From assembly GCA_036271555.1 (NCBI GenBank), contig DATBAK010000062.1, positions 1-64,000 on the forward strand: DNA of 64,000 nt. Direction: 5' to 3'. The stretch is from Acidimicrobiia bacterium. Lineage in GTDB: Bacteria; Actinomycetota; Acidimicrobiia; IMCC26256; PALSA-610. The notes beneath the pieces are model-generated. The model ran no database searches. It was not told where the DNA came from and saw nothing but the letters and a program-made list of their open reading frames with translations. Numbering within the stretch: the first letter of the stretch is position 1; each line of letters opens with the position of its first letter. This document shows, one piece after another, positions 34,027 through 42,034 of this stretch. A program made the position numbers and the translations under genes.

Positions 34027-34775
34027 GCAGTCACCGCGTCGAGCACCGACTCGGGGATGTCGAAGTTCGCGTAGACGGCCTCGACGTCGTCGTGCTCCTC
34101 GAGCGCGTCGACGAGCCGGAGCACCGACTTCGCCGCGGACTCCTCGCCGAGCTCGACCGTCGAGGTCGGCACCATCGTGAGGTCGCTCTCCTTCACCTTG
34201 ATGCTCGCGGCCTCGATCGCGGTGCGGACCGCGTGCAGCTCGGTCGGCGGGGTCGTGACCTGCCACAGATCGCCGAGGTCGACGATGTCGTCGGCACCGG
34301 CGTCGGCCGCGACGAGCATGAGGTCGTCCTCCCCCGCCGCGCTCTTCTCGACCATCACCTCGCCGCGCCGCTCGAACTGCCACGCCACCGCGCCCGGCTC
34401 CGCAAAGTTGCCGCCGTTGCGACTGAAGATGTTCTTGATCTCCGCGCCGGTGCGGTTGCGGTTGTCGGTGAGCGCCTGCACGAAGACCGCGACACCGTGC
34501 GGCGCGTAGCCCTCGTAGTTCACGGGCTCGTAGACGACGCCCTCTTCCTCGCCGGTGCCGCGCTTGATCGCGCGCGCGATCGTGTCGACGGGGACCGACG
34601 CGTCACGCGCCTTCTGCACCATCGTGCGGAGCGTCGCGTTCGACTCGGGATCACCGCCCCCGCTGCGCGCCGCGACCTCGATCTGGCGGATGAGGACCGC
34701 GAAGAGCTTGCCGCGCGCCGCGTCGGCCGCGCCCTTCTTGTGCTTGATCGAATGCCATTTGCTGTGACCGGACAT
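34023..34775 (-). CDS. yebC: YebC/PmpR family protein
   Basis: 250 residues starting with the diagnostic MSGHSKWHSIKHKKGAADA. TMVQKARDASVPVDTIARAI and YEGYAPHGVAVFV are conserved blocks. Family members are described as transcription regulators and, more recently, as factors easing ribosome stalling. It starts 16 bases after pdxT, in the conserved pdxS-pdxT-yebC order. Confidence 0.95.
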   Translation of the reverse strand: MSGHSKWHSIKHKKGAADAARGKLFAVLIRQIEVAARSGGGDPESNATLRTMVQKARDASVPVDTIARAIKRGTGEEEGVVYEPVNYEGYAPHGVAVFVQALTDNRNRTGAEIKNIFSRNGGNFAEPGAVAWQFERRGEVMVEKSAAGEDDLMLVAADAGADDIVDLGDLWQVTTPPTELHAVRTAIEAASIKVKESDLTMVPTSTVELGEESAAKSVLRLVDALEEHDDVEAVYANFDIPESVLDAVTA

Positions 34776-34791
34776 GCGGGACCTCGAGTAC

Positions 34792-35433
34792 CTAGCTCTC
34801 CACGAACCGTTGATGGATCCGCAGGTCTCCGGAGAGTTCCGGATGGAACGTAGCGGCCCAGATCGCACCCTGGCGGACGAGGACCGGTTTCCCGTCGTGC
34901 TCGGCGAGCGTCTCGACCTCGGCGCCGACGGTCTCGATGACGGGCGCGCGGATGAAGACGCCCTCGAACGGACCACCGGGCAGACCCTTCACCGCGAGCG
35001 CGGCCTCGAAGGAGTCGACCTGACGCCCGTAGCCGTTGCGGCGCACCGTGACGTCGAGCAGCGCGAGCCTTCTGGTCGCACTCGCTGCGCTGGCCGCTCC
35101 TGACGCCTCCGTCACGAGATCGGGTGTTCCGCTCCGCGACCCGCCCGTTCCTGCGAGCGCGTCGCCCGTGACCTCGCGCGCGAGCACGATGAGTCCCGCG
35201 CACGTGGCCAGCGCGGGCATGCCGTCGCGCACGAGCGTCGCGACCGGTTCCCGCAGGCCCGACGAATCGAGCAGCTTGTCGATCGTCGTCGACTCACCGC
35301 CGGGAATCGCGAGCGCGTCGACGCCCGCAAGCTGTTCGGGTGTGCGCACGAGCACCGCGTCGGCACCGATGGCGTCGAACGCCTCTGCGTGCTCGCGGAA
35401 CGCGCCTTGCAGCGCAAGGATCCCGACCTTCAC
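34792..35433 (-). CDS. pdxT: Pyridoxal 5'-phosphate synthase glutaminase subunit PdxT, with an in-frame repeat insert
   Basis: 213 residues. Glutaminase triad residues are visible: Cys78 (LATCAGLIVLA), His197 and Glu199 (ATFHPELSGD). It supplies ammonia to PdxS for vitamin B6 synthesis. Residues about 97-122 (rich in Gly, Ala, Ser, Thr) are an extra piece between LAREVTGDALAG and LALLDVTVRRNGYG, encoded exactly by a type A repeat element; most of the family has a shorter linker here. GTG at 35433 with GGGAGG upstream is the start. A second, damaged copy of the 5' end lies 104 bases upstream. Confidence 0.93.
   Translation of the reverse strand: MKVGILALQGAFREHAEAFDAIGADAVLVRTPEQLAGVDALAIPGGESTTIDKLLDSSGLREPVATLVRDGMPALATCAGLIVLAREVTGDALAGTGGSRSGTPDLVTEASGAASAASATRRLALLDVTVRRNGYGRQVDSFEAALAVKGLPGGPFEGVFIRAPVIETVGAEVETLAEHDGKPVLVRQGAIWAATFHPELSGDLRIHQRFVES
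35072..35155. repeat. Dispersed palindromic element, type A copy inside pdxT
   Basis: Plus strand: CTGGTCGCACTCGCTGCGCT then GGCCGCTCCTGACGCCTCC, an internal CGGGT/ACCCG inverted repeat and the tail CCCGTTCCTGCG. It is the same element as at 23823 and 49549, here in frame with pdxT on the minus strand. Confidence 0.8.
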
Positions 35434-35540
35434 GACCCTCCCGACCGCTTCGCGCGCATGGTCGCGCTCGCGGCTCGGCGGGATACCCGCCTCGCGGCCG
35501 CTCGCCGCTCCTGCAGCGCGAGGATCCCGATCTTCAGGAC
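35406..35540 (-). repeat. 31-bp imperfect direct duplication of the pdxT 5' end flanking a repeat element
   Basis: The 31 bases covering the pdxT start (35406-35436) recur at 35510-35540 with 27 matches. On the minus strand both read TGAAGRTCGGGATCCTYGC. The upstream copy lies just after the pdxS stop with GGAG before it and is broken after nine codons by a type B element (35458-35510). The upstream frame continues through the element and stops at TGA overlapping the present pdxT GTG. Confidence 0.8.
35458..35510. repeat. Dispersed palindromic element, type B copy (pdxS-pdxT gap)
   Basis: ATGGTCGCGCTCGCGGC, then the palindrome GGCGGGATACCCGCC, then CGCTCGCCGCTCC. Same plan as the copies at 23161 and 57831. 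It interrupts the otherwise tight pdxS-pdxT pair. Confidence 0.8.
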
Positions 35541-35546
35541 CGCTCC

Positions 35547-36434
35547 TTACCAGCCGCGCTCGGCGAGCTTGACGTCGAGATCCGAGATCTCTTCGCCGCG
35601 CATCGCGTCACCGAGACTGCGCGAGACCTTGGCGACGATCGCGGCGTCGGCGTAGTGCGTGGTCGCCTCGACGATCGCCTTCGCGCGTGACGCGGGATCC
35701 GACGACTTGAAGATGCCACTCCCGACGAACACCGACTGCGCGCCCAACTGCATCACGAGCGACGCGTCGGCCGGAGTCGCGATGCCACCCGCGCAGAACA
35801 GCGGAACCGGCAGCTCTCCCCGCTCCGCGACCTCGGTCACGAGCTCGACCGGTGCGCGCAGCTCCTTCGCCCAGCCGTAGCGCTCCTCGGCGGGTGCGGC
35901 CGTGAGTCGGCGGATGTCGCCGAGGATCGAGCGGAGATGACGGACCGCCTCGACGATGTTGCCGGTGCCGGCCTCACCCTTCGAGCGGATGAGGCACGCG
36001 CCCTCGGAGATGCGGCGGAGCGCCTCACCGAGGTTCGTCGCGCCGCACACGAACGGCGCCGAGAAGGTCCACTTGTCGACGTGGTACGCCTCGTCGGCCG
36101 GCGTGAGCACCTCGGACTCGTCGATGTAGTCGACGCCGAGCGCCTCGAGCACCTGGGCCTCGGCGAAGTGGCCGATGCGGCACTTCGCCATCACGGGGAT
36201 CGTGACCGTGGCCTTGATCCCCTCGATCATCGCGGGGTCGCTCATGCGGGCGACGCCGCCGTCGCGGCGGATGTCGGCCGGCACCCGCTCGAGGGCCATC
36301 ACCGCGACCGCGCCGGCGTCCTCGGCGATCTTGGCCTGCTCGGGCGTGACGACGTCCATGATCACGCCGCCGCGCAGCATCTCGGCGAGGCCCCGCTTGA
36401 CCCGCACCGTGCCCGTCGTGCGCGGTTCCGACAT
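35547..36434 (-). CDS. pdxS: Pyridoxal 5'-phosphate synthase lyase subunit PdxS
   Basis: 295 residues, full length. The two catalytic lysines are Lys84 ([10 protein letters not shown]) and Lys152 ([11 protein letters not shown]); Asp27 in GVIMDVV is the phosphate-binding acid. It condenses ribose 5-phosphate, glyceraldehyde 3-phosphate and ammonia to PLP with PdxT. ATG at 36434 is preferred over the GTG one codon upstream because GAGGGG lies 7 bases before it. Confidence 0.97.
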   Translation of the reverse strand: MSEPRTTGTVRVKRGLAEMLRGGVIMDVVTPEQAKIAEDAGAVAVMALERVPADIRRDGGVARMSDPAMIEGIKATVTIPVMAKCRIGHFAEAQVLEALGVDYIDESEVLTPADEAYHVDKWTFSAPFVCGATNLGEALRRISEGACLIRSKGEAGTGNIVEAVRHLRSILGDIRRLTAAPAEERYGWAKELRAPVELVTEVAERGELPVPLFCAGGIATPADASLVMQLGAQSVFVGSGIFKSSDPASRAKAIVEATTHYADAAIVAKVSRSLGDAMRGEEISDLDVKLAERGW

Positions 36435-36467
36435 CACGAATCCCCTCGTTGGACGGCTGGAGAACCC

Positions 36468-36473
36468 ATGCTA
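36468..36473 (-). promoter_or_regulatory. Possible -10 box of pdxS
   Basis: TAGCAT on the minus strand, 33 bases before the pdxS ATG. A leader of about 27 bases with a good Shine-Dalgarno site would result. The -35 region falls in a type C repeat. Confidence 0.35.
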
Positions 36474-36476
36474 ATT

Positions 36477-36509
36477 CGCTCGCTCCGCTCCCGGCTTCGG
36501 CCGCGTGGG
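36477..36509. repeat. Dispersed element, type C copy 1
   Basis: 33 bp, starting CGCTCGCTCCGCTC and ending CGGCCGCGTGGG. It matches the inverse of 61524-61556 at 31 of 33 positions. It contains CGGCTTCGGCCG, a small hairpin with a TTCG loop. It lies 10 bases after the DUF3048 gene stop and just upstream of the pdxS promoter. Confidence 0.65.
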
Positions 36510-36519
36510 CACGGAACGA

Positions 36520-37557
36520 TCAGGAAACGGGCGTACCCGTCGGGGCAAGCTCGACCCAGGTCTGCCCGGGGGTGAGGCCGATGGTCTTGCCCGTCGCGTC
36601 GACGAAACGCGCCGGCTTCGCGCGGTCGGGCCGCAACCACCGCCCGTCGACGCGGTGCCCGCCGGTGAAGACGGTCGCGTTCCCGGACCCCACGAGGTTC
36701 GCCTCCGAGCCGATGACGCCGACCCCACCGACGTAGTCGACGAACATCACGATGACGTTGCGCGGGTTCTCCGGTGTGGCCGCTTCGACCGACGGATCGT
36801 CGACCGTCCGACCCCACGTGCTCGTCGTCGCGTTGTAGGCGTACGACACCCCGAAACCACTGCCGAGACCGACGTGGAACTGGGTCGCGGCCACACCGCC
36901 GGGCGCCTGGTTCGCGGCGCGGTAGGAGAACAGCGGGGGTGGCGGCACCGGCTTGGCGCCGAACGCAAACAGCTGCGCTGCATGACCGAACAAGTTGTGC
37001 GGCTTGATGCGCGAGTGGACGCGGAACATCGCGCTGCCGGCGCGCGTCTCGTCGACGAGCGTGACCGGCGCGGTCTCGATGCTCTGGATCGCGTACGCGG
37101 CGCCGCCGGAGTACACGAAGATCCCGCCGACGGGCGTGACGACGCTCTGATCGGTGCGGCGCACGGAGCGGATGGGCCCGACGGTGGGCGGCACCTGCGA
37201 GTTGTAGATCGCGAGGAGCCGGGTGATCCCACCCTCGACGACCTCTTCGTACACGACGTCCGCCGCCGCCACCCCGATCTGCGGGTACGCGGCGTGGGTG
37301 TTCTCGACCTTGACGGTGAGCGCGGGGCGGGTCACCGACGCACCGGTGACGTCGCGCTGACCCGTCAGCGGCGCGATGACACCGCCCGGCGGAACTCGAC
37401 GCTTCGCGGTCGTGCTCGTCGTGGCGGCCACCGCGGTGGTCGTCGGCGACGATGCCTTCTTGTGACCGCCGCTCAGCGCGAAGCCGGCCGCGACGAGCAC
37501 GATGACGATCGCCACCGCGGCCGCGATGACCTGGGTTCGTCGTTCTCGAAAGTTCAA
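36520..37557 (-). CDS. DUF3048 domain exported protein (YerB-like)
   Basis: 345 residues. A signal-anchor (VIAAAVAIVIVLVAAGFAL) is followed by a Thr-rich spacer and the DUF3048 domain: APLTGQ, RPALTVKVENTHAAYPQIG, DVVYEEVVEGGITRLLAIY and GPIRSVRRTDQ, with a C-terminal half (NVIVMFVDYVG, GHRVDGRWLRPD). The family is extracytoplasmic and of unknown function. The start appears to be a TTG, 4 bases after the htpX stop, without a Shine-Dalgarno site, so translation is probably coupled to htpX. Confidence 0.82.
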   Translation of the reverse strand: MNFRERRTQVIAAAVAIVIVLVAAGFALSGGHKKASSPTTTAVAATTSTTAKRRVPPGGVIAPLTGQRDVTGASVTRPALTVKVENTHAAYPQIGVAAADVVYEEVVEGGITRLLAIYNSQVPPTVGPIRSVRRTDQSVVTPVGGIFVYSGGAAYAIQSIETAPVTLVDETRAGSAMFRVHSRIKPHNLFGHAAQLFAFGAKPVPPPPLFSYRAANQAPGGVAATQFHVGLGSGFGVSYAYNATTSTWGRTVDDPSVEAATPENPRNVIVMFVDYVGGVGVIGSEANLVGSGNATVFTGGHRVDGRWLRPDRAKPARFVDATGKTIGLTPGQTWVELAPTGTPVS

Positions 37558-37561
37558 CGCG

Positions 37562-38470
37562 CTACATCGCCTTGAGGATTTTGATCCGCTCGTCGAGTGG
37601 CGGGTGCGTGTCGAAGAGATGGTTGAACTTCGACGCCGGGCCCGACGCGTTGTCGTCGTCGAGCGGGCTCTCGATCCAGAGGTGCGCCGTCGCCTTCGAC
37701 GCGGTGTGGATCACCGTGTGGTCGTCCTTCAACTTCTCGAGCGCGGAGACGAGACCCGGCGGGTAGCGCGTGAGCAGCACGCCCGATGCGTCGGCCTGGT
37801 ACTCACGGCGGCGGCTGATCGCGAACTGCATGAGCGACGCGACGATCGGCGCGAGGAGCAGCAACAAGAGCCCGAGAACCGCGAAGATCGCGCCGAGCGG
37901 TCCCGCGTCGTTGTTGTCGTTCCGGTCGCGCGCGCCGCCCCAGAACATGAAGCGCAGGAAGAAGTCGGAGAGCAGCGCGATGATCCCGACCATCGTGACC
38001 GCGAGCGTCATCACCAACGTGTCGTAGTTCTTCACGTGGCTGAGCTCGTGTGCGAGCACACCTTCGAGCTCGACCCGGTTCATCTTCTCGAGCAGGCCGG
38101 ACGTGACCGCGATCGCGGCGTGCTGCGGGTTGCGACCGGTCGCGAACGCGTTCGGCGCGGGGTCGTCGATCACGTACAGCCGCGGCTTCGGCAGACCCGC
38201 CGCGATGCACAGACCTTCGACGAGGTTGTGGTAGCGGGCGTACGACTTCTCGTCGGCCGGCTTCGCGCGACTCATCGCGAGCGCGACCTTGTCGGAGTTG
38301 TAGTACGAGACGAACGAGCCGCCGATCGCGATCACGGCTGCGATCACGAAGCCGATGAGACCGAAACGCGTGAAGTAGTTGATGACCGCGACGACCGCGA
38401 AGACGAGCAACGCGAAGAGCACGATCATCACGATCGTGCGCCGTTTGTTCGCGGCGATCTGCTCGTACAC
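37562..38470 (-). CDS. htpX: Membrane zinc metalloprotease HtpX
   Basis: 302 residues. Two N-terminal membrane helices (about 12-55) precede the zinc site HELSH (His141, Glu142, His145) and the third-ligand region REYQADASG. Family blocks NAFATGRNPQHAAIAVT and HPPLDERIKIL are present. It degrades misfolded membrane proteins. GTG at 38470 starts the protein. It follows lemA by 29 bases, a common pairing. Confidence 0.95.
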   Translation of the reverse strand: MYEQIAANKRRTIVMIVLFALLVFAVVAVINYFTRFGLIGFVIAAVIAIGGSFVSYYNSDKVALAMSRAKPADEKSYARYHNLVEGLCIAAGLPKPRLYVIDDPAPNAFATGRNPQHAAIAVTSGLLEKMNRVELEGVLAHELSHVKNYDTLVMTLAVTMVGIIALLSDFFLRFMFWGGARDRNDNNDAGPLGAIFAVLGLLLLLLAPIVASLMQFAISRRREYQADASGVLLTRYPPGLVSALEKLKDDHTVIHTASKATAHLWIESPLDDDNASGPASKFNHLFDTHPPLDERIKILKAM

Positions 38471-38499
38471 CGGAGGACCTCGGGACCGGGAGAGTCGGC

Positions 38500-39054
38500 C
38501 TAGAACTGGACCTTCGGGACCTCGTGGTCGGCCGGATCGTCGGTCTTGAAGTACTCGCGCGGCTGGAAGTTGAACATGCCGGCGATCGTGTTCGCCGGGA
38601 ACGTCTCCAGCTTGTTGTCGTACTTCAGGACGCTGTCGTTGTAGAACTGCCGCGCGTAGGAGATGCGGTCCTCTGTGGAGGTCAGCTCTTCCTGCAACGA
38701 GAGGAAGTTCTGGTTCGCCTTGAGGTCGGGGTACGCCTCGGCGAGCGCGAAGATCGACTTCAACGCGCCGGTGAGGACGTTCTCGGCCTGGGCCGACTCC
38801 TGCGGACCCTGAGCGCTGATCGCGGCGTTGCGGGCCTGCACGACCTTCTCGAACGTGCCCTGCTCGTGCGCGGCGTAGCCCTTGACCGTCTCGATGAGGT
38901 TCGGGATGAGATCGTGCCGGCGCTTGAGCTGCACGTCGATCTGCGACCACGAGTTGTCGACACGGTTGCGGAGCCGAACCAGGCCGTTGTACTGCGCGAT
39001 GAAGAACAGCAGCAGTAGGACGACGATGACGATGATGATGATCAGTGCGAGCAC
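38500..39054 (-). CDS. lemA: LemA family protein
   Basis: 184 residues. An N-terminal membrane helix (LIIIIVIVVLLLLFFIAQYN) is followed by a helical-bundle domain: NSWSQIDVQLKRRHDLIPNL, then ENVLTGALKSIFALAEAYPD and DRISYARQFYNDSVLKYD. Its exact role is unknown, but it is regularly paired with htpX, as here. Confidence 0.94.
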   Translation of the reverse strand: MLALIIIIVIVVLLLLFFIAQYNGLVRLRNRVDNSWSQIDVQLKRRHDLIPNLIETVKGYAAHEQGTFEKVVQARNAAISAQGPQESAQAENVLTGALKSIFALAEAYPDLKANQNFLSLQEELTSTEDRISYARQFYNDSVLKYDNKLETFPANTIAGMFNFQPREYFKTDDPADHEVPKVQF

Positions 39055-39100
39055 GACGGCTCCACCTTTCGCGACTGGGGAATCGCCAGTGTAGGACCGG

Positions 39101-40171
39101 TCAGCCCCGTTTCACGGCTTCCTCGTACAGGTCCGCATAGGACTCGGCCAGCCGGGCCATCGACAGTTGGTCGGCCCGCTCCCGGCCGGCGATGCGGAGC
39201 CGATCGCGCAGCGCGGCGTCGTCGAGCACCTGCTGGAGCACGCTCCTCAACGCCGCGGGGTCGTCGGGCGTTGCGAGCAACGCCTCCCGGCCGTCACGCG
39301 CGACGTTCGCATAGCCGTCGATGCGGGACGCGACGACCGGGGCGTCCGCGGCCATCGCCTCGAGCAGCACGACACCGAAGGATTCGCTGCGCACCGCGGG
39401 CGCGCAGAAGACGGTCGCGGCGCGGAGTCGCCGGTTGCGTTCGTCGTCGTGGACCGGGCCGAGCCATTCGACGTTCGGGACGTTGCGGCGCCGGAGCGAG
39501 TCGGTCTGCGGCCCGCGGCCCGCGACCCAGAGCACCGCGTCACGATCGATGCCGGCCCACGCGTCGAGCAGCACGCTGAGTCCCTTGCGCGGCTCGTGCC
39601 GGCCGACGAAGAGCACGACCGGCTTGCGCGTCGGCCACGGCTCCGCCGACGCGAAGCGTTCGACCTCGATGCCGTTCCACAACACCGTGATGTCCTGCGG
39701 CCCATAGACGCGCGCCGCGGTCGCGCGCGCGGCCTCCGACACGGCGACGCGCGCCGAGAGTCGTTCGAGCGACGGCCGCAACGGCGGCACCAGCCATTCA
39801 CGACCGACGTCGCCGGCGATGTGGAACGTACCGATGGTCGGCGCGTCGCGGTCGACGAGCAGCGCGAGCGTCGGACCCGGCACGATCGGCTCGTGCAGAT
39901 GCACGACGTCGGGCGCGAGCCGCTCGGTCGCGTCGATCGTGCGCTGCGCGACCGCCTTGCCGGCCGCGATCGGCGCGAACGATCCGTTGCTCTCCCAGTG
40001 CCGGCTCGGACCGATCGAGATCATTCCCGGTCCCGGCGGCGGTCCGTCGCACGGTCCGAGCAACCGCACGTCGACCCCGAGCTTGCGCAGCTCGCGCGTC
40101 AGTCCGATCGCCTGCGCCTGCACCCCGCCGTGCTGCGTCAGCGAGTACGGGCACACCATGAGCACCCTCAC
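39101..40171 (-). CDS. pimA: GT4 glycosyltransferase, probable phosphatidylinositol mannosyltransferase PimA
   Basis: 356 residues, GT-B fold. The N-terminal MVCPYSLTQHGGVQAQAIGL and the C-terminal nucleotide-sugar site (SESFGVVLLEAMAADAPVVA) are GT4 features; VVLFVGRHEPRKGLSVLLDA matches PimA-type enzymes. It would transfer the first mannose from GDP-mannose to phosphatidylinositol at the inner face of the membrane. GTG at 40171 overlaps the acyltransferase stop (GTGA). The pgsA-acyltransferase-pimA order supports the call. Confidence 0.88.
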   Translation of the reverse strand: MRVLMVCPYSLTQHGGVQAQAIGLTRELRKLGVDVRLLGPCDGPPPGPGMISIGPSRHWESNGSFAPIAAGKAVAQRTIDATERLAPDVVHLHEPIVPGPTLALLVDRDAPTIGTFHIAGDVGREWLVPPLRPSLERLSARVAVSEAARATAARVYGPQDITVLWNGIEVERFASAEPWPTRKPVVLFVGRHEPRKGLSVLLDAWAGIDRDAVLWVAGRGPQTDSLRRRNVPNVEWLGPVHDDERNRRLRAATVFCAPAVRSESFGVVLLEAMAADAPVVASRIDGYANVARDGREALLATPDDPAALRSVLQQVLDDAALRDRLRIAGRERADQLSMARLAESYADLYEEAVKRG

Positions 40172-41070
40172 TGCGCCGCGACTCGGTCGCTGGGCCAGTT
40201 CGGCTGCATGAGGTGCCACTGCCGCGGCTCGGTCGAGATCAGCGCCTCGAACTCCTGCGCGAGCGACTGCGTGATGCGGGCCACGTCCTCGCGCAGGCTC
40301 CCCTGCCGGGACGTGTCGAGGGGCGGCCGCACCACGGCATGATGGCCGCCGCCCGGCCGGAAGTACACCGCCACCGGGAGGATCACGGCGCCGGTCCGCA
40401 GCGCGAGGGTCGCCGGTCCCGCGGGCATCGTCGTGCGCTCACCGAAGAACTCGACCTCGATGCCGTCGCCGCGCAGGTCGCGATCGCTCACGAGCGCGAC
40501 CGCGCGGTTGTCGCGCAGCGCTTTCAACGTCGTGCGCGCGGCCTCGGGTCCGAGCGCGACGACCTCCATCCCCATCGCGGCGCGCACCTTCACGAACCAC
40601 TCGAAGAGCTCGGGCGGCTCGACGGGCTCGACGACGACGAGGATGCTGCCGTGCTCGACCCGCGCGAACCACGCACCCGCGTACTCCCACCCGCCGAGAT
40701 GCGGCAGCGCAACGATCACGCCCTTCCCGGCCGCGAAGCCGGCCCAGAGGTGCTCCTCGCCCACGATCTCGAAGTGCGACTCGATCGTGGTCGGCGAGTC
40801 GTGCGGCAGCCGGAACATCTCGAGCCAGTAGCGAGCGTACGAGTCGAACATCGCTCCCACCGCGGCGTCGAGCGCGCGCCCCTCGAGCGTCCCGCCGCTC
40901 GCGCGACGGAGGTGGCGCGTCGCCATCGCGCGCCGGCCGGGCATCGCGTGCATCAGCGCGCGGCCGACGCCGTTGGCGATCGGCTCGCTCACTGCGGTCG
41001 GGAGCGCCTGCGCGATCACCGCGCCCGCGCGGTAACCGAGATACGTGACGCGCTGGGGAATGGAGGGCAC
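40168..41070 (-). CDS. Phosphatidylinositol mannoside acyltransferase-like (PatA/LpxL family)
   Basis: 300 residues of the HtrB/LpxL acyltransferase family. The catalytic HX4E motif is HLGGWE (His124-Glu129). The N-terminal RVTYLGYRAGAVIAQALP could be a weak membrane anchor, and ILPVAVYFRPGGGH is a later conserved block. Between pgsA and pimA in actinobacteria this gene encodes the enzyme that acylates the mannose of PIM1/PIM2. Lipid specificity here is inferred from order. Confidence 0.88.
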   Translation of the reverse strand: MPSIPQRVTYLGYRAGAVIAQALPTAVSEPIANGVGRALMHAMPGRRAMATRHLRRASGGTLEGRALDAAVGAMFDSYARYWLEMFRLPHDSPTTIESHFEIVGEEHLWAGFAAGKGVIVALPHLGGWEYAGAWFARVEHGSILVVVEPVEPPELFEWFVKVRAAMGMEVVALGPEAARTTLKALRDNRAVALVSDRDLRGDGIEVEFFGERTTMPAGPATLALRTGAVILPVAVYFRPGGGHHAVVRPPLDTSRQGSLREDVARITQSLAQEFEALISTEPRQWHLMQPNWPSDRVAAQ

Positions 41071-41074
41071 CGAT

Positions 41075-41836
41075 TCAGGGCCGGGTGCGCCGCCGCGAAG
41101 AGAGGTGGCGGGGCTTCGATCGGTCGCGGTCGCGCGGCCGGCGCGTCTCCCACCACTGGCGCAGGGCCGGCGTCGAACCCTCGTGACCGGGCGACCGGAA
41201 CGGGCGGCGTTCGCGGCGGGCCTCGCGGCGGGCGTCGCGCTGCGGTCGGGGCGGACGGACCGGGCGGTCGGCCTGGCGCCACACGATCACGAACCGCTGG
41301 CTCGCCGTGACTGCGGTGAGCACGAGCATCACCCAGAGCACGGGCACGAGGATCCCGAAGAGGCAGCCGGCGCCGAGGAACACGAACCGCTCGGCCCGCT
41401 CCATGAGTCCACCGCGCGCCTGGAGCCCGAGCGACTCAGCCTTGGCCCGCTCGTAGGAGATCACCATCGAGAGGCCCGCGACCGCGAGCACGAGGACCGG
41501 GAGGTGCGGGTTGCGGGGGGCCAGGTACCAGGCGACGCCACCGAGCAGGAGCGCGTCGGAGACCCGGTCGGCGACGGAGTCGAAGAAGGCGCCGCGGGCG
41601 GTCGCCTGGCCGGTGCGGCGCGCGACCGCGCCGTCGAGGAGGTCCCCGAGGCCGCTGACCGCGATGCCGACCGCACCGAAGATGAGGTGGCCGGACCCGA
41701 TGAGGATCGCGGTCACCGCGGAGGCGACGAGGCCGAAGCCGGTGAGGGCGTCCGGAGTCACACCGATGCGGCGCAGCCGCTCACCCAGCGGCTGGAGACC
41801 CTTCTCGACTCCCGCCCGCCAGTGTCGGTCGAGCAT
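41075..41836 (-). CDS. pgsA: CDP-alcohol phosphatidyltransferase, probable phosphatidylinositol-phosphate synthase
   Basis: 253 residues. The family motif D65-x2-D68-G69-x2-A72-R73-x8-G82-x3-D86-x3-D90 is complete (LLDGAVARRTG...FFDSVADR). About six membrane helices (to about 185) are followed by a very basic, Pro/Arg-rich tail of some 60 residues, longer than I expect. It would make the phosphatidylinositol phosphate precursor used by PimA. Confidence 0.9.
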   Translation of the reverse strand: MLDRHWRAGVEKGLQPLGERLRRIGVTPDALTGFGLVASAVTAILIGSGHLIFGAVGIAVSGLGDLLDGAVARRTGQATARGAFFDSVADRVSDALLLGGVAWYLAPRNPHLPVLVLAVAGLSMVISYERAKAESLGLQARGGLMERAERFVFLGAGCLFGILVPVLWVMLVLTAVTASQRFVIVWRQADRPVRPPRPQRDARREARRERRPFRSPGHEGSTPALRQWWETRRPRDRDRSKPRHLSSRRRTRP

Positions 41837-41944
41837 CCGCGGTTACGTCCCTTCCGCGTCGGTCCGGCCCCTCGGCCGCTCGGCGGGCCCCTACCGACCC
41901 ACTGCCGACGCGCTCGCGTTCGCGAGCAACGCTACCACCGACGC

Positions 41945-41988
41945 CCCGATCCGCTGGCGACCCGGGGGGTGGTCGCCGGCGGATCGGG
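41945..41988 (-). terminator. Strong hairpin after the glycoside hydrolase gene
   Basis: An 18-bp stem (41945-41962 with 41971-41988; one T opposite G, a wobble in one RNA strand) closes an 8-base loop. It lies 47 bases after the hydrolase stop at 42035. No U-tract is seen. The rest of the 198-base gap to pgsA shows nothing else. Confidence 0.6.
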
Positions 41989-42034
41989 CAACCGTCGACG
42001 TGCGGGAAGGCCGGGGTGGAGCGGCCTGCTCCCG

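Noticed and set aside
33980-34770. Longer frame of peroxiredoxin reaching into yebC
   Set aside because: The longer frame lies antiphase inside yebC; the ATG at 34026 gives the usual peroxiredoxin N-terminus.
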